From Nevskia sp. (GTDB lineage Bacteria; Pseudomonadota; Gammaproteobacteria; Nevskiales; Nevskiaceae): a stretch of DNA of 64,000 nt. The notes beneath the pieces are model-generated. The model was not told the origin of the DNA. It saw only the letters and a program-made list of their open reading frames with translations, and made no database searches. The stretch spans positions 52,988 through 116,987 of the forward strand of contig NZ_JAKFUM010000016.1 of assembly GCF_021732705.1 (NCBI RefSeq), written 5' to 3'. This document shows positions 26,306-35,928 of the stretch, piece by piece (position 1 is the stretch's first letter; each line of letters opens with the position of its first letter). The position numbers and the translations under genes are program-made.

Positions 26306-27721
26306 TCAGGGTACGCAGACACTGGCCTGTGACGTCATGCGCATCCGCTCTACCGACACTGCGCGGTCACGGCGTCGCGCCACGACGATCCAGCCCGGCA
26401 CGGGCCGCCCGGCTTCCTGACGGAGCGACGCCTGATCGACACAGGCATCGACGAAGCCAGCCAGTGAGAGAGCATTGTCGACATGACGCCGGCTGTGCCG
26501 GAAGCGCCCGCTCATCGACAACTCAAATCGGTCCTCCTCGTCAGGAAGCGCTTCCAGCGTGCATCCAAACAGCCCGCCATCGACCAGAGCCGACGCGACA
26601 CGACCAAACAGCTCGCGAAGATCGCCGAAGTAGATCAGCGTGTCCGCCAACAGCACCGCCTCCCATCGTGCCTCGGCAGATGCCAGGAAGTCCGACAGCT
26701 CAGCCACTTCCAGCCGGTCGTAACCGCGTCCGTCCGCGCGATAAAGCATGCCGGCCGACAGATCAACGCCTACCGGCTCGGCCGCGAATGGCCGAAACAG
26801 CGGCCCGCAAAGCCCGGTTCCGCACCCGGCATCCAGCATGGACAGCCGCCCGTTCGGATTGCCCAAAAATGGCGCCGTGCGCTCAAGGAGCCGCTGCGGT
26901 GGAACATAATTCAAGTTGTCGACCAGCATTTCATCGAAGCTGGCTGCGAAACTGTCGAACGTAGACTTGATGAATGCGTCATCCGCGCGACCTGGGGCTG
27001 GCGCACCACCCGCAGCGGCCAGCATGTGACGCGCTACCGGATGATGCGGCTCATGCGCCAACCAGTCGCGGTACACGGCCGCGGCCTCGTCACGACGCTC
27101 CAGCAGGTACAACATCAGCCCGAGTTCCGATCGCGCGGGTCCATCGCCAGGCTCGTGCCGGAAAATGGCCGTGAAGCAGTTCAGCGCCTCCTCGATATCC
27201 GTCATCGACATCGAGTTACGGCGCAGAAAGCGGTCGTAATTGAACAGGGTGGAGCGACGCGGCGGCGAAGCCGCCAGTAACCTGCGGTACATCGCACGCG
27301 CTTCAGCGATACGGCCATCGGCTTCGAGCACTACCGCGAGGTTAAGCAGCGCATCCAACAAGCAAGGACGCAGTTCAAGCGCCCGCTCGTAGCACCGCTG
27401 CGCGTCATCCAGTCTCCCGAGCAGCTTGTAGGCGTTGCCCAGATTGATATGCGCATCGACGTAGTCAGGGGCCTCCTTGACAGCAGCCTCGATCAGCACG
27501 ATCGCGTCGTCCATCCGTTGCTGACGAATGCGCAGCACACCGAGAAAATTCAATGCATCCGGGTGGCTTGGGTAGTGCTGCAACACCTCGTTATACGGAC
27601 GCTCGGACTCAGCAAATTCACCCGCACGCTGCAACTCGTTTGCCTTATCAACAGCAGCAGCGAATGCCGCCGGTTGCGGCACGGCACGGTGAACAGCATT
27701 GCGCGCAATGGTCCACTTCAT
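26306..27721 (-). CDS. TPR protein with C-terminal SAM-dependent methyltransferase domain
   Basis: Repeated TPRs (HPDALNFLGVLRIRQQRMDDAIVLIEAAVKEAPDYVDAHINLGNAYKLLGRLDDAQRCYERALEL) then SAM-binding LSMLDAGCGTGLCGPLFRPFAAEPVGVDLSAGML. Confidence 0.85.
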   Translation of the reverse strand: MKWTIARNAVHRAVPQPAAFAAAVDKANELQRAGEFAESERPYNEVLQHYPSHPDALNFLGVLRIRQQRMDDAIVLIEAAVKEAPDYVDAHINLGNAYKLLGRLDDAQRCYERALELRPCLLDALLNLAVVLEADGRIAEARAMYRRLLAASPPRRSTLFNYDRFLRRNSMSMTDIEEALNCFTAIFRHEPGDGPARSELGLMLYLLERRDEAAAVYRDWLAHEPHHPVARHMLAAAGGAPAPGRADDAFIKSTFDSFAASFDEMLVDNLNYVPPQRLLERTAPFLGNPNGRLSMLDAGCGTGLCGPLFRPFAAEPVGVDLSAGMLYRADGRGYDRLEVAELSDFLASAEARWEAVLLADTLIYFGDLRELFGRVASALVDGGLFGCTLEALPDEEDRFELSMSGRFRHSRRHVDNALSLAGFVDACVDQASLRQEAGRPVPGWIVVARRRDRAVSVERMRMTSQASVCVP

Positions 27722-28168
27722 ATCGTCTTTAAGAATTTCTCATCTGTCAGCGACGCTTGATACTTCAACGAGTAGCCGAATTCCACCGTCTGCATGACTT
27801 TCATGCATTCAGCTCATTCGCCACGCCGACACTCCTCGACCTTTGAGCAAGGGCGTTACACCGAATACGGGTCATCGAATATTAGCCAACTACCAGCGCA
27901 ATCGTGTTGCCAAAAACGCTGATGACCGAGTTCTACTTCGGGGAGCATTAATGAATTCAGCCGCGAACTTTTCGCGAAGCAGAAAACACGCTGGGGCAAA
28001 GTGCTAGCAACACAACACGCATTGGAGTTCCATAAATCTGTTCAGCTCGCGCAAACCGCAGAAACAGGCGAGCGATGTTTAATAATTGGACCTAGCCAAT
28101 TTTCGCTAGCAAAGGCTCGCATGTGATGCTTAAAATCGATCGTAGCTCCATTTCGAAGATCAAAGAAT

Positions 28169-28195
28169 CCCGGATGTCGCTGCGCTCCATCCGGG
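28169..28195. repeat. REP-like palindromic element (cccggatg-tcgctgcgctc-catccggg)
   Basis: Perfect 8-bp arms separated by 11 nt, intergenic, abutting the stop codon of the upstream ORF. Confidence 0.6.
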
Positions 28196-28579
28196 CTACG
28201 CTTGCTCGCAGAACGGCACGCCGCTGGCGGCGGCCTCCTGCAGGGAGGCCGCCATTGCGGCCGGGTCCAGCGGCTCGCCGAAGGTGTCGTCCGACGGGCT
28301 CGGCGCCGCGGCGCCGGCGCGGCGGACCGCGGCCGGTGCGGGCGCCGGCGTCGCCGATTCCTCCGGCGTCGCCAGCGCACGCAACGGCAGCTCCGCGGCG
28401 GCACGGGCGCCCGGCCGCGCAAAGCCGGCCAGCAGCGCGATCACCGTGTCGTCGTCCAGCATCGCCAGCCCGCCGACCCCGGGCAGCCCGGCCGCCTGCT
28501 GGCGCAGCCGGGCCATCGTGACACCGTCGACGCGTGCCGCGGCGCGCAGGTCGGGTCCGGGAGGCGGGGTGGAGCTCAC
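28196..28579 (-). CDS. Hypothetical protein, Ala/Pro-rich, downstream of the metallopeptidase
   Basis: GTG-start reading VSSTPPPGPDLRAAARVDGVTMARLRQQAAGLPGVGGLAMLDDDTVIALLAGFA...VPFCEQA; tail of ORF 28196..28801, whose N-terminal half is in an alternate frame of the metallopeptidase gene. Confidence 0.5.
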   Translation of the reverse strand: MSSTPPPGPDLRAAARVDGVTMARLRQQAAGLPGVGGLAMLDDDTVIALLAGFARPGARAAAELPLRALATPEESATPAPAPAAVRRAGAAAPSPSDDTFGEPLDPAAMAASLQEAAASGVPFCEQA

Positions 28580-28599
28580 GCTTGTTCGGGGGGGCGGGT

Positions 28600-29667
28600 T
28601 CAGATGTTCTTCAGGAAGCTGATCGCGTAGTAGCTCCAGCAGTCGGCCACGTTGCGGGCAGAGGCCGGATCGGTGCGGGCCAGCGCGGTGCAGTCCCCGA
28701 TGCCGTAGGTCGTCACGCCGGCCAGGCTCTTGTCCGAGGTGCCGAGCACCTTGTGGGTCAGCTCGTGGTAGACGGTGGCCGCCGCGCCCTCGTACGGGCA
28801 AGGGTCGCCGAGGAACTCCGCGTTACAGACGATGCGCATGCCGTTGCCGGTGTGGTTGCCGGCCGACCACACGTAGCCGTAGACGCCGGGGCCGATGACC
28901 TCGTCCTGGGTCGGGCCGAGCGGGTCGTTGCCGTTGACGTAGTGCAGCGTCACGCTGGGCCGGTGCACGAAGGTGATCGGCCGGGTGCGCATCGCCATCT
29001 CCATCAGGCTGGCTTTCTGCGCCATGTCGGCCACGACCTGGGCGTTCGCGGCGCCGAACCAGCGTGTGTAGCGGGTGCGCTCCGGCGTCGACTGCCCGCC
29101 GCCCGTGGCCAGGCCCATCTGCACCGCGCGCATGCCCATCGTCGCCTTCTTGGCACCGATGAACGCGTTCTCCCAGCCCTTGCGGGCCTTCACCAGTTCG
29201 GTGTCGGAGAAGCCCTCGTAGCTGACGTTCGAGTAGGTGGCGTCCTTGACGATCGTCGCCAGCCCGGCGCGCGCGAACTTGCCGTCCAGGTCGCCATCGG
29301 CCAGCCGCTTCGCGCCGCCGCGCACCTCGTCGAGGAAGCCGGCCGGCCGGTTCATGCGCGCGATGTTGTTCACCGCCTTCACCTGCGCCTGGCGGCCTGC
29401 CTTGTCCTGGTCGAGCGCGGCGATGATGCCGTCGACCAGTTCGGTCACCGCGCCGTCGGTGTTGCGCACGCTCTTGAACAGGTCGTCCTTGCTCTGCTGC
29501 CACGCGGCCACCGCCGCGCTCAGGGCCTCGAGCGTGCCGGGATCGCCGCGGCTCGTGCTGTAGGCCTTGAGCGCCGTGTCCACGCGGCGCAGCTCGTCGC
29601 TGCGCGGCTTGGTGAGACCGCGCCGCGTGCGGCGCATCCACTCGTCGTAGCTCATAATCTTCGCCAT
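28600..29667 (-). CDS. Putative M35/deuterolysin-like (aspzincin) metallopeptidase, candidate T6SS effector
   Basis: AATVYHELTHKVLGTSDKSLAGVTTYGIGDCTALARTDPASARNVADCWSYYAISFLKNI: HExxH, GTxD, YG and a xADxxxYxA-like tail; encoded directly after clpV. Confidence 0.78.
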   Translation of the reverse strand: MAKIMSYDEWMRRTRRGLTKPRSDELRRVDTALKAYSTSRGDPGTLEALSAAVAAWQQSKDDLFKSVRNTDGAVTELVDGIIAALDQDKAGRQAQVKAVNNIARMNRPAGFLDEVRGGAKRLADGDLDGKFARAGLATIVKDATYSNVSYEGFSDTELVKARKGWENAFIGAKKATMGMRAVQMGLATGGGQSTPERTRYTRWFGAANAQVVADMAQKASLMEMAMRTRPITFVHRPSVTLHYVNGNDPLGPTQDEVIGPGVYGYVWSAGNHTGNGMRIVCNAEFLGDPCPYEGAAATVYHELTHKVLGTSDKSLAGVTTYGIGDCTALARTDPASARNVADCWSYYAISFLKNI

Positions 29668-29685
29668 GGTCCGGATCTCCTCGTG

Positions 29686-32412
29686 TCAGAACAAATACGC
29701 GAACTGCCCGTCGGCCACTCCGACCTGCACGCGCTCGATCGGCCTGCCCTCCATCATGCGCGTAAGGAACTCGCGGCTGATGTCGGGCAGCATGGTGTTG
29801 GTCAGGATGGCGTCGATCATGCGGCCGCCCGATTCGCTTTCGGTGCAGCGGCTGACCACGAGCTTGACCACGTCCTCGCCGTACTCGAACGTGATCTTGT
29901 AGCGCGCCTCGACCCGCTTCTTGATGCGATTGAGCTGCAGCTTGACGATGCGCCCCAGCATCTCGTCGGACAGCGGGTAGTACGGGATCACCACCAGCCG
30001 CCCCAGCAGCGCCGGCGGGAACACCTTCAGCAGCGGCTCGCGCAACGCCTTGGCCATGCCTTCCGGGTCCGGCATCAATTCCGGGTCCTTGCAGAGGCTG
30101 GCGATGGTGTCGGTGCCGGCGTTAGTGGTCAGCAGGATCAACGTGTTCTTGAAGTCGATGCTGCGGCCTTCGCCGTCTTCCATGAAGCCCTTGTCAAAGA
30201 CCTGGAAGAACAGCTCGTGGACGTCCGGATGGGCTTTTTCCACTTCGTCGAGCAGCACCACCGAGTACGGCTTGCGGCGCACCGCTTCGGTCAGCACGCC
30301 GCCTTCGCCGTAGCCGACGTAGCCCGGAGGTGCGCCCTTCAATGACGAGACCGTGTGCGCTTCCTGGTACTCGCTCATGTTGATGACGATCATGTTCTGC
30401 TCGCCGCCATACAGGGCTTCAGCGAGCGCGATCGCCGTCTCGGTCTTGCCGACGCCGGAGGTGCCGGCAAGCATGAACACCCCGATCGGCTTCTGCGGAT
30501 TGTCGAGGCCGGCGCGCGAGGTCTGGATGCGCTTGGAGATCATCTCCATTGCGTGATCCTGACCGATCACCCGCTCGCCGAGCAGCTTCGGTAGCTTCAG
30601 GATCGTTTCGATCTCATTGCGCGCCATGCGGCCAACCGGAATGCCGGTCCAGTCACCGACGACACTGGCCACGGCCTGGTAGTCGACCGTCGGCAGCATC
30701 AGCGGGCTTTCGCCCTGCACGTCTGCCAGCTTGGCCTGTACGTCCTTCAACTTTGCCAGCGTGGCTTCGCGTTCGGCATCGCTGAGAGCTACCGCGGCTG
30801 CCGTCTCCGCGCCCGCCTTGCCCGCTTCCGCTTCGAGCTTGGAGCCGGTGCCTTCCACCGGCTTGCCACCGGCACGCAGTTTCGCGCGCAGTTCCAGCAT
30901 CTCGCTGACCAGCGTCTTTTCCTGCTCCCAGCGGGCTTCGAGGGCGGCGAGCCGCGCCTTCTCGTGGGTCAGATGCTCGCTTGCCTCGGCTTCACGCTCG
31001 CCGACGTCGATACCGATGGCCTTCTCGCGCGCGATGATGCCGAGCTCGGTGTTCAGCGAATCGATGCGCTTGCGGCTGTCATCCACTTCGGCCGGTGTGG
31101 CGTGCAGGCTGACAGCAACCCGCGCGCAGGCGGTATCCAGCAGGCTGACCGACTTGTCCGGCAACTGCCGTGACGGGATATAGCGGGCGGACAGCTTGAC
31201 CGCCGCCTCCAGGGCCTCGTCGAGAATCTGGGCCTTGTGGTGCTTCTCCATCGTTGATGCGACACCGCGCATCATCAGGATGGCCTTCTTCTCGTCCGGC
31301 TCGTCGACGGTGACGGTCTGGAAGCGACGGGTGAGCGCCGGGTCCTTTTCGATGTGCTTCTTGTACTCGGCAAAGGTCGTCGCGCCGACCGTACGCAAGG
31401 TGCCGCGCGCCAGCGCAGGCTTCAGCAGGTTGGCCGCATCGCCGGTGCCGGCGGCACCGCCCGCGCCGACCAGCGTGTGGGTTTCATCGACGAACAGGAT
31501 GATCGGCTTGGTGCTGGCCTGCACTTCCTCGATCACCGAGCGCAGCCGCTGTTCGAACTCGCCTTTCATGCTGGCACCGGCCTGCAGCAGGCCGACATCC
31601 AGCGCCAGCAACTGCACTTCCTTCAGGCTCGGCGGCACATCGCCGCGCGCGATGCGCTGGGCAAAGCCTTCGACCACCGCGGTCTTGCCGACACCGGCCT
31701 CACCGACGAGGATCGGATTGTTCTGGCGTCGGCGCATCAGGATGTCGATCACCTGACGGATTTCGTCGTCGCGCCCGACGATCGGGTCCATCTTCCCGGA
31801 GCGCGCCTGCTCGGTGAGATCGGTGGTGAACTTCTTCAGGGCTTCCTGCTTGCCCATCGCGGCCGGCGCAATCGCACCGCTGGCCTCGCCGGGCTCGGCG
31901 CCGCCAACCTTGAAGCCATCGGAGGCCGACTGGCCATCCTCCGGCGAGCCGGCAACGATGTCGCGGAATCGTTCGGACAGCTCTTCCGGCTTGATCTTCG
32001 CGAACTCGGCGGATACGCCGTTCAGCGCGGACTTCAGTTCCCGCGTGCGGATGATGCCAACCAGCAGATAGCCGGAACGCACCTGCGCTTCGCCGAACAT
32101 CAGCGTGGCGTAGAGCCAGCCTTCTTTGACGGCTTCCTCGACGTTGGTCGACAGGTCGGCCGTGGCGGAACCGCGCGGCAGACGATCGAGCGCATCGGTG
32201 ATGTCACCGGCCAGCTTCGACGGGTTCAGGCCGAAGTGCTTGATGATGCGGTGCAGATCGGAATCCGGCAGCTGCAGCAGCTGGTGGATCCAGTGCACAA
32301 GCTCGACATACTTGTTGCCGCGCAGCTTGCAGAAGACCGTTGCACTCTCGATGCCGCGATACGCGAGCTTGTTCAGCTTGCCGAACAGTGCACCCCGACT
32401 GATTTCCGCCAT
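29686..32412 (-). CDS. clpV: T6SS AAA+ ATPase ClpV (TssH)
   Basis: MAEISRGALFGKLNKLAYRGIESATVFCKLRGNKYVELVHW...; two Walker A motifs GEAGVGKTAVVEGFA and GTSGVGKTETAIALAEALYG. Confidence 0.97.
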   Translation of the reverse strand: MAEISRGALFGKLNKLAYRGIESATVFCKLRGNKYVELVHWIHQLLQLPDSDLHRIIKHFGLNPSKLAGDITDALDRLPRGSATADLSTNVEEAVKEGWLYATLMFGEAQVRSGYLLVGIIRTRELKSALNGVSAEFAKIKPEELSERFRDIVAGSPEDGQSASDGFKVGGAEPGEASGAIAPAAMGKQEALKKFTTDLTEQARSGKMDPIVGRDDEIRQVIDILMRRRQNNPILVGEAGVGKTAVVEGFAQRIARGDVPPSLKEVQLLALDVGLLQAGASMKGEFEQRLRSVIEEVQASTKPIILFVDETHTLVGAGGAAGTGDAANLLKPALARGTLRTVGATTFAEYKKHIEKDPALTRRFQTVTVDEPDEKKAILMMRGVASTMEKHHKAQILDEALEAAVKLSARYIPSRQLPDKSVSLLDTACARVAVSLHATPAEVDDSRKRIDSLNTELGIIAREKAIGIDVGEREAEASEHLTHEKARLAALEARWEQEKTLVSEMLELRAKLRAGGKPVEGTGSKLEAEAGKAGAETAAAVALSDAEREATLAKLKDVQAKLADVQGESPLMLPTVDYQAVASVVGDWTGIPVGRMARNEIETILKLPKLLGERVIGQDHAMEMISKRIQTSRAGLDNPQKPIGVFMLAGTSGVGKTETAIALAEALYGGEQNMIVINMSEYQEAHTVSSLKGAPPGYVGYGEGGVLTEAVRRKPYSVVLLDEVEKAHPDVHELFFQVFDKGFMEDGEGRSIDFKNTLILLTTNAGTDTIASLCKDPELMPDPEGMAKALREPLLKVFPPALLGRLVVIPYYPLSDEMLGRIVKLQLNRIKKRVEARYKITFEYGEDVVKLVVSRCTESESGGRMIDAILTNTMLPDISREFLTRMMEGRPIERVQVGVADGQFAYLF

Positions 32413-32538
32413 GTCGCTCCCCTTGCCTTGATGTTGTTGAGATCAACGCGTGCCGGATCGGGTCCTCATGGGGCCCCGGACCTCGACACCTTGTTCAGTG
32501 GTTGAACCGTCCGTAGCTCGTGATTGCATGCATTTCCG

Positions 32539-33531
32539 TCACCCGACTGGACGAAGAATCACGTCGTCCAGATCGTCGATCGCCGGTTGAGGCGGTGCCA
32601 TCCATCCGGTCAGGCCGAGACGTCCGGAGCGCCCCAAGGTCATCGCGGGTACCTGCTCTTTCTTCAGCACCAACTGGACGTCCCACGCCTTTTCGTCGCC
32701 GACGTAGTTGCGTACCGTCGATACCAGTTGCCTCAGCGATTCCCCGCCCGGCAGGAATTTCTCGAACTCGCTGCGACTCAGTGGCCCGATCCGCAGGCGA
32801 AAGCGCTGCTGGCAGCCCCACGCGTACTCGCCGATCACGGCAGTGCGGCCCAGCGACGCCAGTTCCGAGCCGCCGCCCAGACTCATGTGGGCAGTTGCCG
32901 GCAGGCGCATCCACTCGCCAACGAACTCGAGGACGTCGACGGTCACGCGGAAAAAGCGCTCGATCATTCCCTTCAAGCCTTCCCGGCTGCGCGAATGCGA
33001 GACGAGGCGCCCGGCAAAGAATCGCTTGTAGCTGTCAGGGAGCGCGTCACGATCTTCGAGGTCGCCGCTGGCAAGCCCGACAAAGGCACCGAGGTAGCGC
33101 CGGAAGTGGTCTTCGGCCGGACGATCGAATTGCACGGTCGGCTCGGCATCGGCCCAGGCGCGGTAAAACAACCCTGTCATGCGGTGATGGAAGATGTCCG
33201 CGAAGGCACTGAACGTGTGGTCGCGCTCATGCCGGATGCGGTCGATCGCGTACTCGGTCAGATGCGTCGGCAGGGGTCCGTGCGGCCCGAACAGGCCGAA
33301 GAACAAGCCGTAGAGCTTCGCCGGCTCGCCCGGCGCGCCCGGGACGTAGCGCTCGATCATCCGAGGCGCGAACTTCAGCGACGGCGTCTGGCACAGCCGG
33401 ACGAAATCCTCCGTTGCCTTGACCGAGCAGCCAATGCGCGGCCGATCCCGATAGACACATTCGAGTCGACGCGCGGCGGCGAAGAAGTCGTACCGGGACG
33501 GGTCATGCTGCAGCGAGGCTTGCAAGTCCAT
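32539..33531 (-). CDS. tssG: T6SS baseplate subunit TssG
   Basis: MDLQASLQHDPSRYDFFAAARRLECVY...RPRIGCSVKATEDFVRLCQTPSLKFAPRMIERY...LFGPHGPLPTHLTEYAIDRIRHERDHTFSAFADIFHHRM. Confidence 0.95.
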   Translation of the reverse strand: MDLQASLQHDPSRYDFFAAARRLECVYRDRPRIGCSVKATEDFVRLCQTPSLKFAPRMIERYVPGAPGEPAKLYGLFFGLFGPHGPLPTHLTEYAIDRIRHERDHTFSAFADIFHHRMTGLFYRAWADAEPTVQFDRPAEDHFRRYLGAFVGLASGDLEDRDALPDSYKRFFAGRLVSHSRSREGLKGMIERFFRVTVDVLEFVGEWMRLPATAHMSLGGGSELASLGRTAVIGEYAWGCQQRFRLRIGPLSRSEFEKFLPGGESLRQLVSTVRNYVGDEKAWDVQLVLKKEQVPAMTLGRSGRLGLTGWMAPPQPAIDDLDDVILRPVG

Positions 33532-33538
33532 GGCGGGC

Positions 33539-35422
33539 CTACATCACATGCCGCTTGCCCAGGCTGGCCGGCCAGCGCGCCACTTCGTTGCGCTCGACCG
33601 TTCGCAGCACGGTTTCGGAAAACGAGTTGATCGACACGTAACGCGCAAGGAACTCCTGCATCACCGCGCCGAACAGGAACGCACCGGTCCCTTCGAAGGC
33701 ACCGTCATCGCAGGTCAGCGTGATTTCGAGGCCACGACCGTAGGTGATCGGCCCCGGTACCGGTACGCGGCGCACCACCGGGGCCGACTGCACCGCCTTG
33801 ATGCCTTCGATCTGACGTCTCGCGGCGGAATCGAACTCGTCGCAGTACAAGGTCAGCATTTCGCGGATCGCGGCGGCGCTGTCCTCCTGCCCGCCTTCGA
33901 TCAACGACAGATAGTTGAGCTGCAGATGACTGATCAAGCGCCAGGCGCTGCTGCCGGTCGCAATCGACGCGCGCGGTTTCGTCGGACCTGCGACGCAGCG
34001 GATCGACTCGACGGGCGCGCCACTATCGAGCGTGAAGTCCGTGGTCGACTTGCCGATGGGCATCGTCAGCGGCAAGTCGCGGTTGGTCACCATCAGCATC
34101 ATTCCGAGTTGCCGCAGCGACGTGGCGTACGGCGCTTCGTTGCCGTCGACCAGTGAAATGAACATCTCGTTGCCGACGTAGCTGGATCGTGCGCCTTGAA
34201 GCTTCTGCCGCGAGGACAGCATTCGCGGTTCGCGACGGATCGAGTAGAACGCGGCTTTCCGGTGATGCCAGGTCCGCTCGTCGCAGCCGTAAAACGGCAG
34301 GAAGCGCTGCTCAGGATCGACGCTGTCACCGAAGCCTTCGACCTGACTGATACTGTGAATCTCGTAGTCCATCGGCCGTGTACGGTCGGGCACGATGTGA
34401 TAGTCGACCTTGCCCGGATCGAGGTGGATCCGGTCCGCACGCCGCGGAAACAGATTGATCGCCGGTGAGCAGTTCAGGCGGATGTTCGAGGCGTCGACCG
34501 CACCATGAAGGCTGGAGACGCTGCGGTTCAGCAGCACCACGATCTCAAACTCGGTGCCCTGCGCACGGCTCATCGCACGGCGCAGCCCGCCCAGCACGAC
34601 GAACAGGAAGCGTTCCGGGCAGGCGAAGTATTCCTGCAGCAATCGATAGCCGCTGAACGAGCGACCGGTGTACGGAATCAGCGCTTCCTGATCGTCAAAA
34701 CCCTTGCGACGAATCTGGTTGGCATCGAATATTTCGCTGATCGGACCCTGAGTGCCGACCGCTCGGAAGATGAAGCCGACGGCATTGCCCAGCAATTGTT
34801 CATACAGCCGCTTCGGCAGTTCATCCGCACCTGCGATGAACAGCGGGATCTCGTCCAGGGTCAGCATGTTCAGCGTGACACCGTCGGGTACCGAGAACCG
34901 CATGCGAATCGCCGCCCGTGCTGCCTTGCGCGGCGGCACGACCACACCGGTCGCCGCGATTGCGGCCGGTGTTTCGAGGTATTTCACTTCGTCGACCCGC
35001 AGCGGCGTCAAGGTTACGTCGTGCGCGGTTCGGAACTCGCAGGCGGTACGATCGTCGCGGCCAGTCAGCCCGCGCAGCAACGTGTGGCGAGGCACGACGA
35101 CGCCTGCCATCAAAGACGACTCCTTCAGATCCGGCTGCAACTGCACCACCGCCATCGACGGGATCGGCGCCAGAAAATGCGGGTAGATCATCTCCAGCAG
35201 ATGCTGGGTGAACACCGGAAATTGAGCGTCCAGCTTCAGCTGGACGCGTGCTGCCAGAAAGGCAAATCCCTCGAGCAGACGCTCGACATACGGATCAGCG
35301 CACTCGAAGCCTTCGAGGCCGAGGCGCCCGGCGATCTTCGGGAACTCCCGAGCGAATTCGCTGCCCATCTCGCGAACATGCTGGAGCTCTCGGTTGTAGT
35401 ACCGAAGCAGGCGCGGATCCAT
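33539..35422 (-). CDS. tssF: T6SS baseplate subunit TssF
   Basis: MDPRLLRYYNRELQHVREMGSEFAREFPKIAGRLGLEGFECADPYVERLLEGFAFLAARVQLKLDAQFPVFTQHLLEMIYPHFLAPIPSM. Confidence 0.97.
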   Translation of the reverse strand: MDPRLLRYYNRELQHVREMGSEFAREFPKIAGRLGLEGFECADPYVERLLEGFAFLAARVQLKLDAQFPVFTQHLLEMIYPHFLAPIPSMAVVQLQPDLKESSLMAGVVVPRHTLLRGLTGRDDRTACEFRTAHDVTLTPLRVDEVKYLETPAAIAATGVVVPPRKAARAAIRMRFSVPDGVTLNMLTLDEIPLFIAGADELPKRLYEQLLGNAVGFIFRAVGTQGPISEIFDANQIRRKGFDDQEALIPYTGRSFSGYRLLQEYFACPERFLFVVLGGLRRAMSRAQGTEFEIVVLLNRSVSSLHGAVDASNIRLNCSPAINLFPRRADRIHLDPGKVDYHIVPDRTRPMDYEIHSISQVEGFGDSVDPEQRFLPFYGCDERTWHHRKAAFYSIRREPRMLSSRQKLQGARSSYVGNEMFISLVDGNEAPYATSLRQLGMMLMVTNRDLPLTMPIGKSTTDFTLDSGAPVESIRCVAGPTKPRASIATGSSAWRLISHLQLNYLSLIEGGQEDSAAAIREMLTLYCDEFDSAARRQIEGIKAVQSAPVVRRVPVPGPITYGRGLEITLTCDDGAFEGTGAFLFGAVMQEFLARYVSINSFSETVLRTVERNEVARWPASLGKRHVM

Positions 35423-35925
35423 CAGCCGAGACTCTCGGTGACGTTGAGGCGCCCGGTTTCAAGATCGACTTCAGTCTTGAGGTACAGATTCAGCGGAATC
35501 GGCTGCGCCCACATCTCGGATTCGATCCGGAACACCAGCGAACGCCGATCCATGCGGTCATCGCTGGCTTCGACCACGACCTTCAGGGTCTCCGCCGTCA
35601 GCCGTGGCTCGAACTGCAGGATCGTTTCCCGCAGCCGGCGCTGCAGTGCCGACGCGTCAAGCCCCGAAATGGCGGTTCCGGTCAGATCCGGGATGCCGTA
35701 GTTGAGTACGGATTTCTGAACCTCGGGCAAGGACTCCAGTGGCTGATCCGACTCCATCCATACCGTATTCAACAACCAGCCCAGATCGCGGGTCACGCAC
35801 TCGCGCAGGCGATTTGCGGAGATCACGCGCTGGTCGCGTCCCTCTTCGCGCTTGCCGGGATCGTCGTCCGTGAGACGATCCAGCAGCGACGGCTGCAACC
35901 GTTCCTGTGCGGTCAATTCCGCCAT
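35422..35925 (-). CDS. tssE: T6SS baseplate subunit TssE (gp25-like)
   Basis: MAELTAQERLQPSLLDRLTDDDPGKREEGRDQRVISANRLRECVTRDLGWLLNTV...YGIPDLTG. Confidence 0.94.
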   Translation of the reverse strand: MAELTAQERLQPSLLDRLTDDDPGKREEGRDQRVISANRLRECVTRDLGWLLNTVWMESDQPLESLPEVQKSVLNYGIPDLTGTAISGLDASALQRRLRETILQFEPRLTAETLKVVVEASDDRMDRRSLVFRIESEMWAQPIPLNLYLKTEVDLETGRLNVTESLG

Positions 35926-35928
35926 GGC

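Noticed and set aside
27722-28200. Possible CRISPR or tRNA in the AT-richer spacer
   Set aside because: No regularly spaced repeats and no cloverleaf recognisable; only short inverted repeats.
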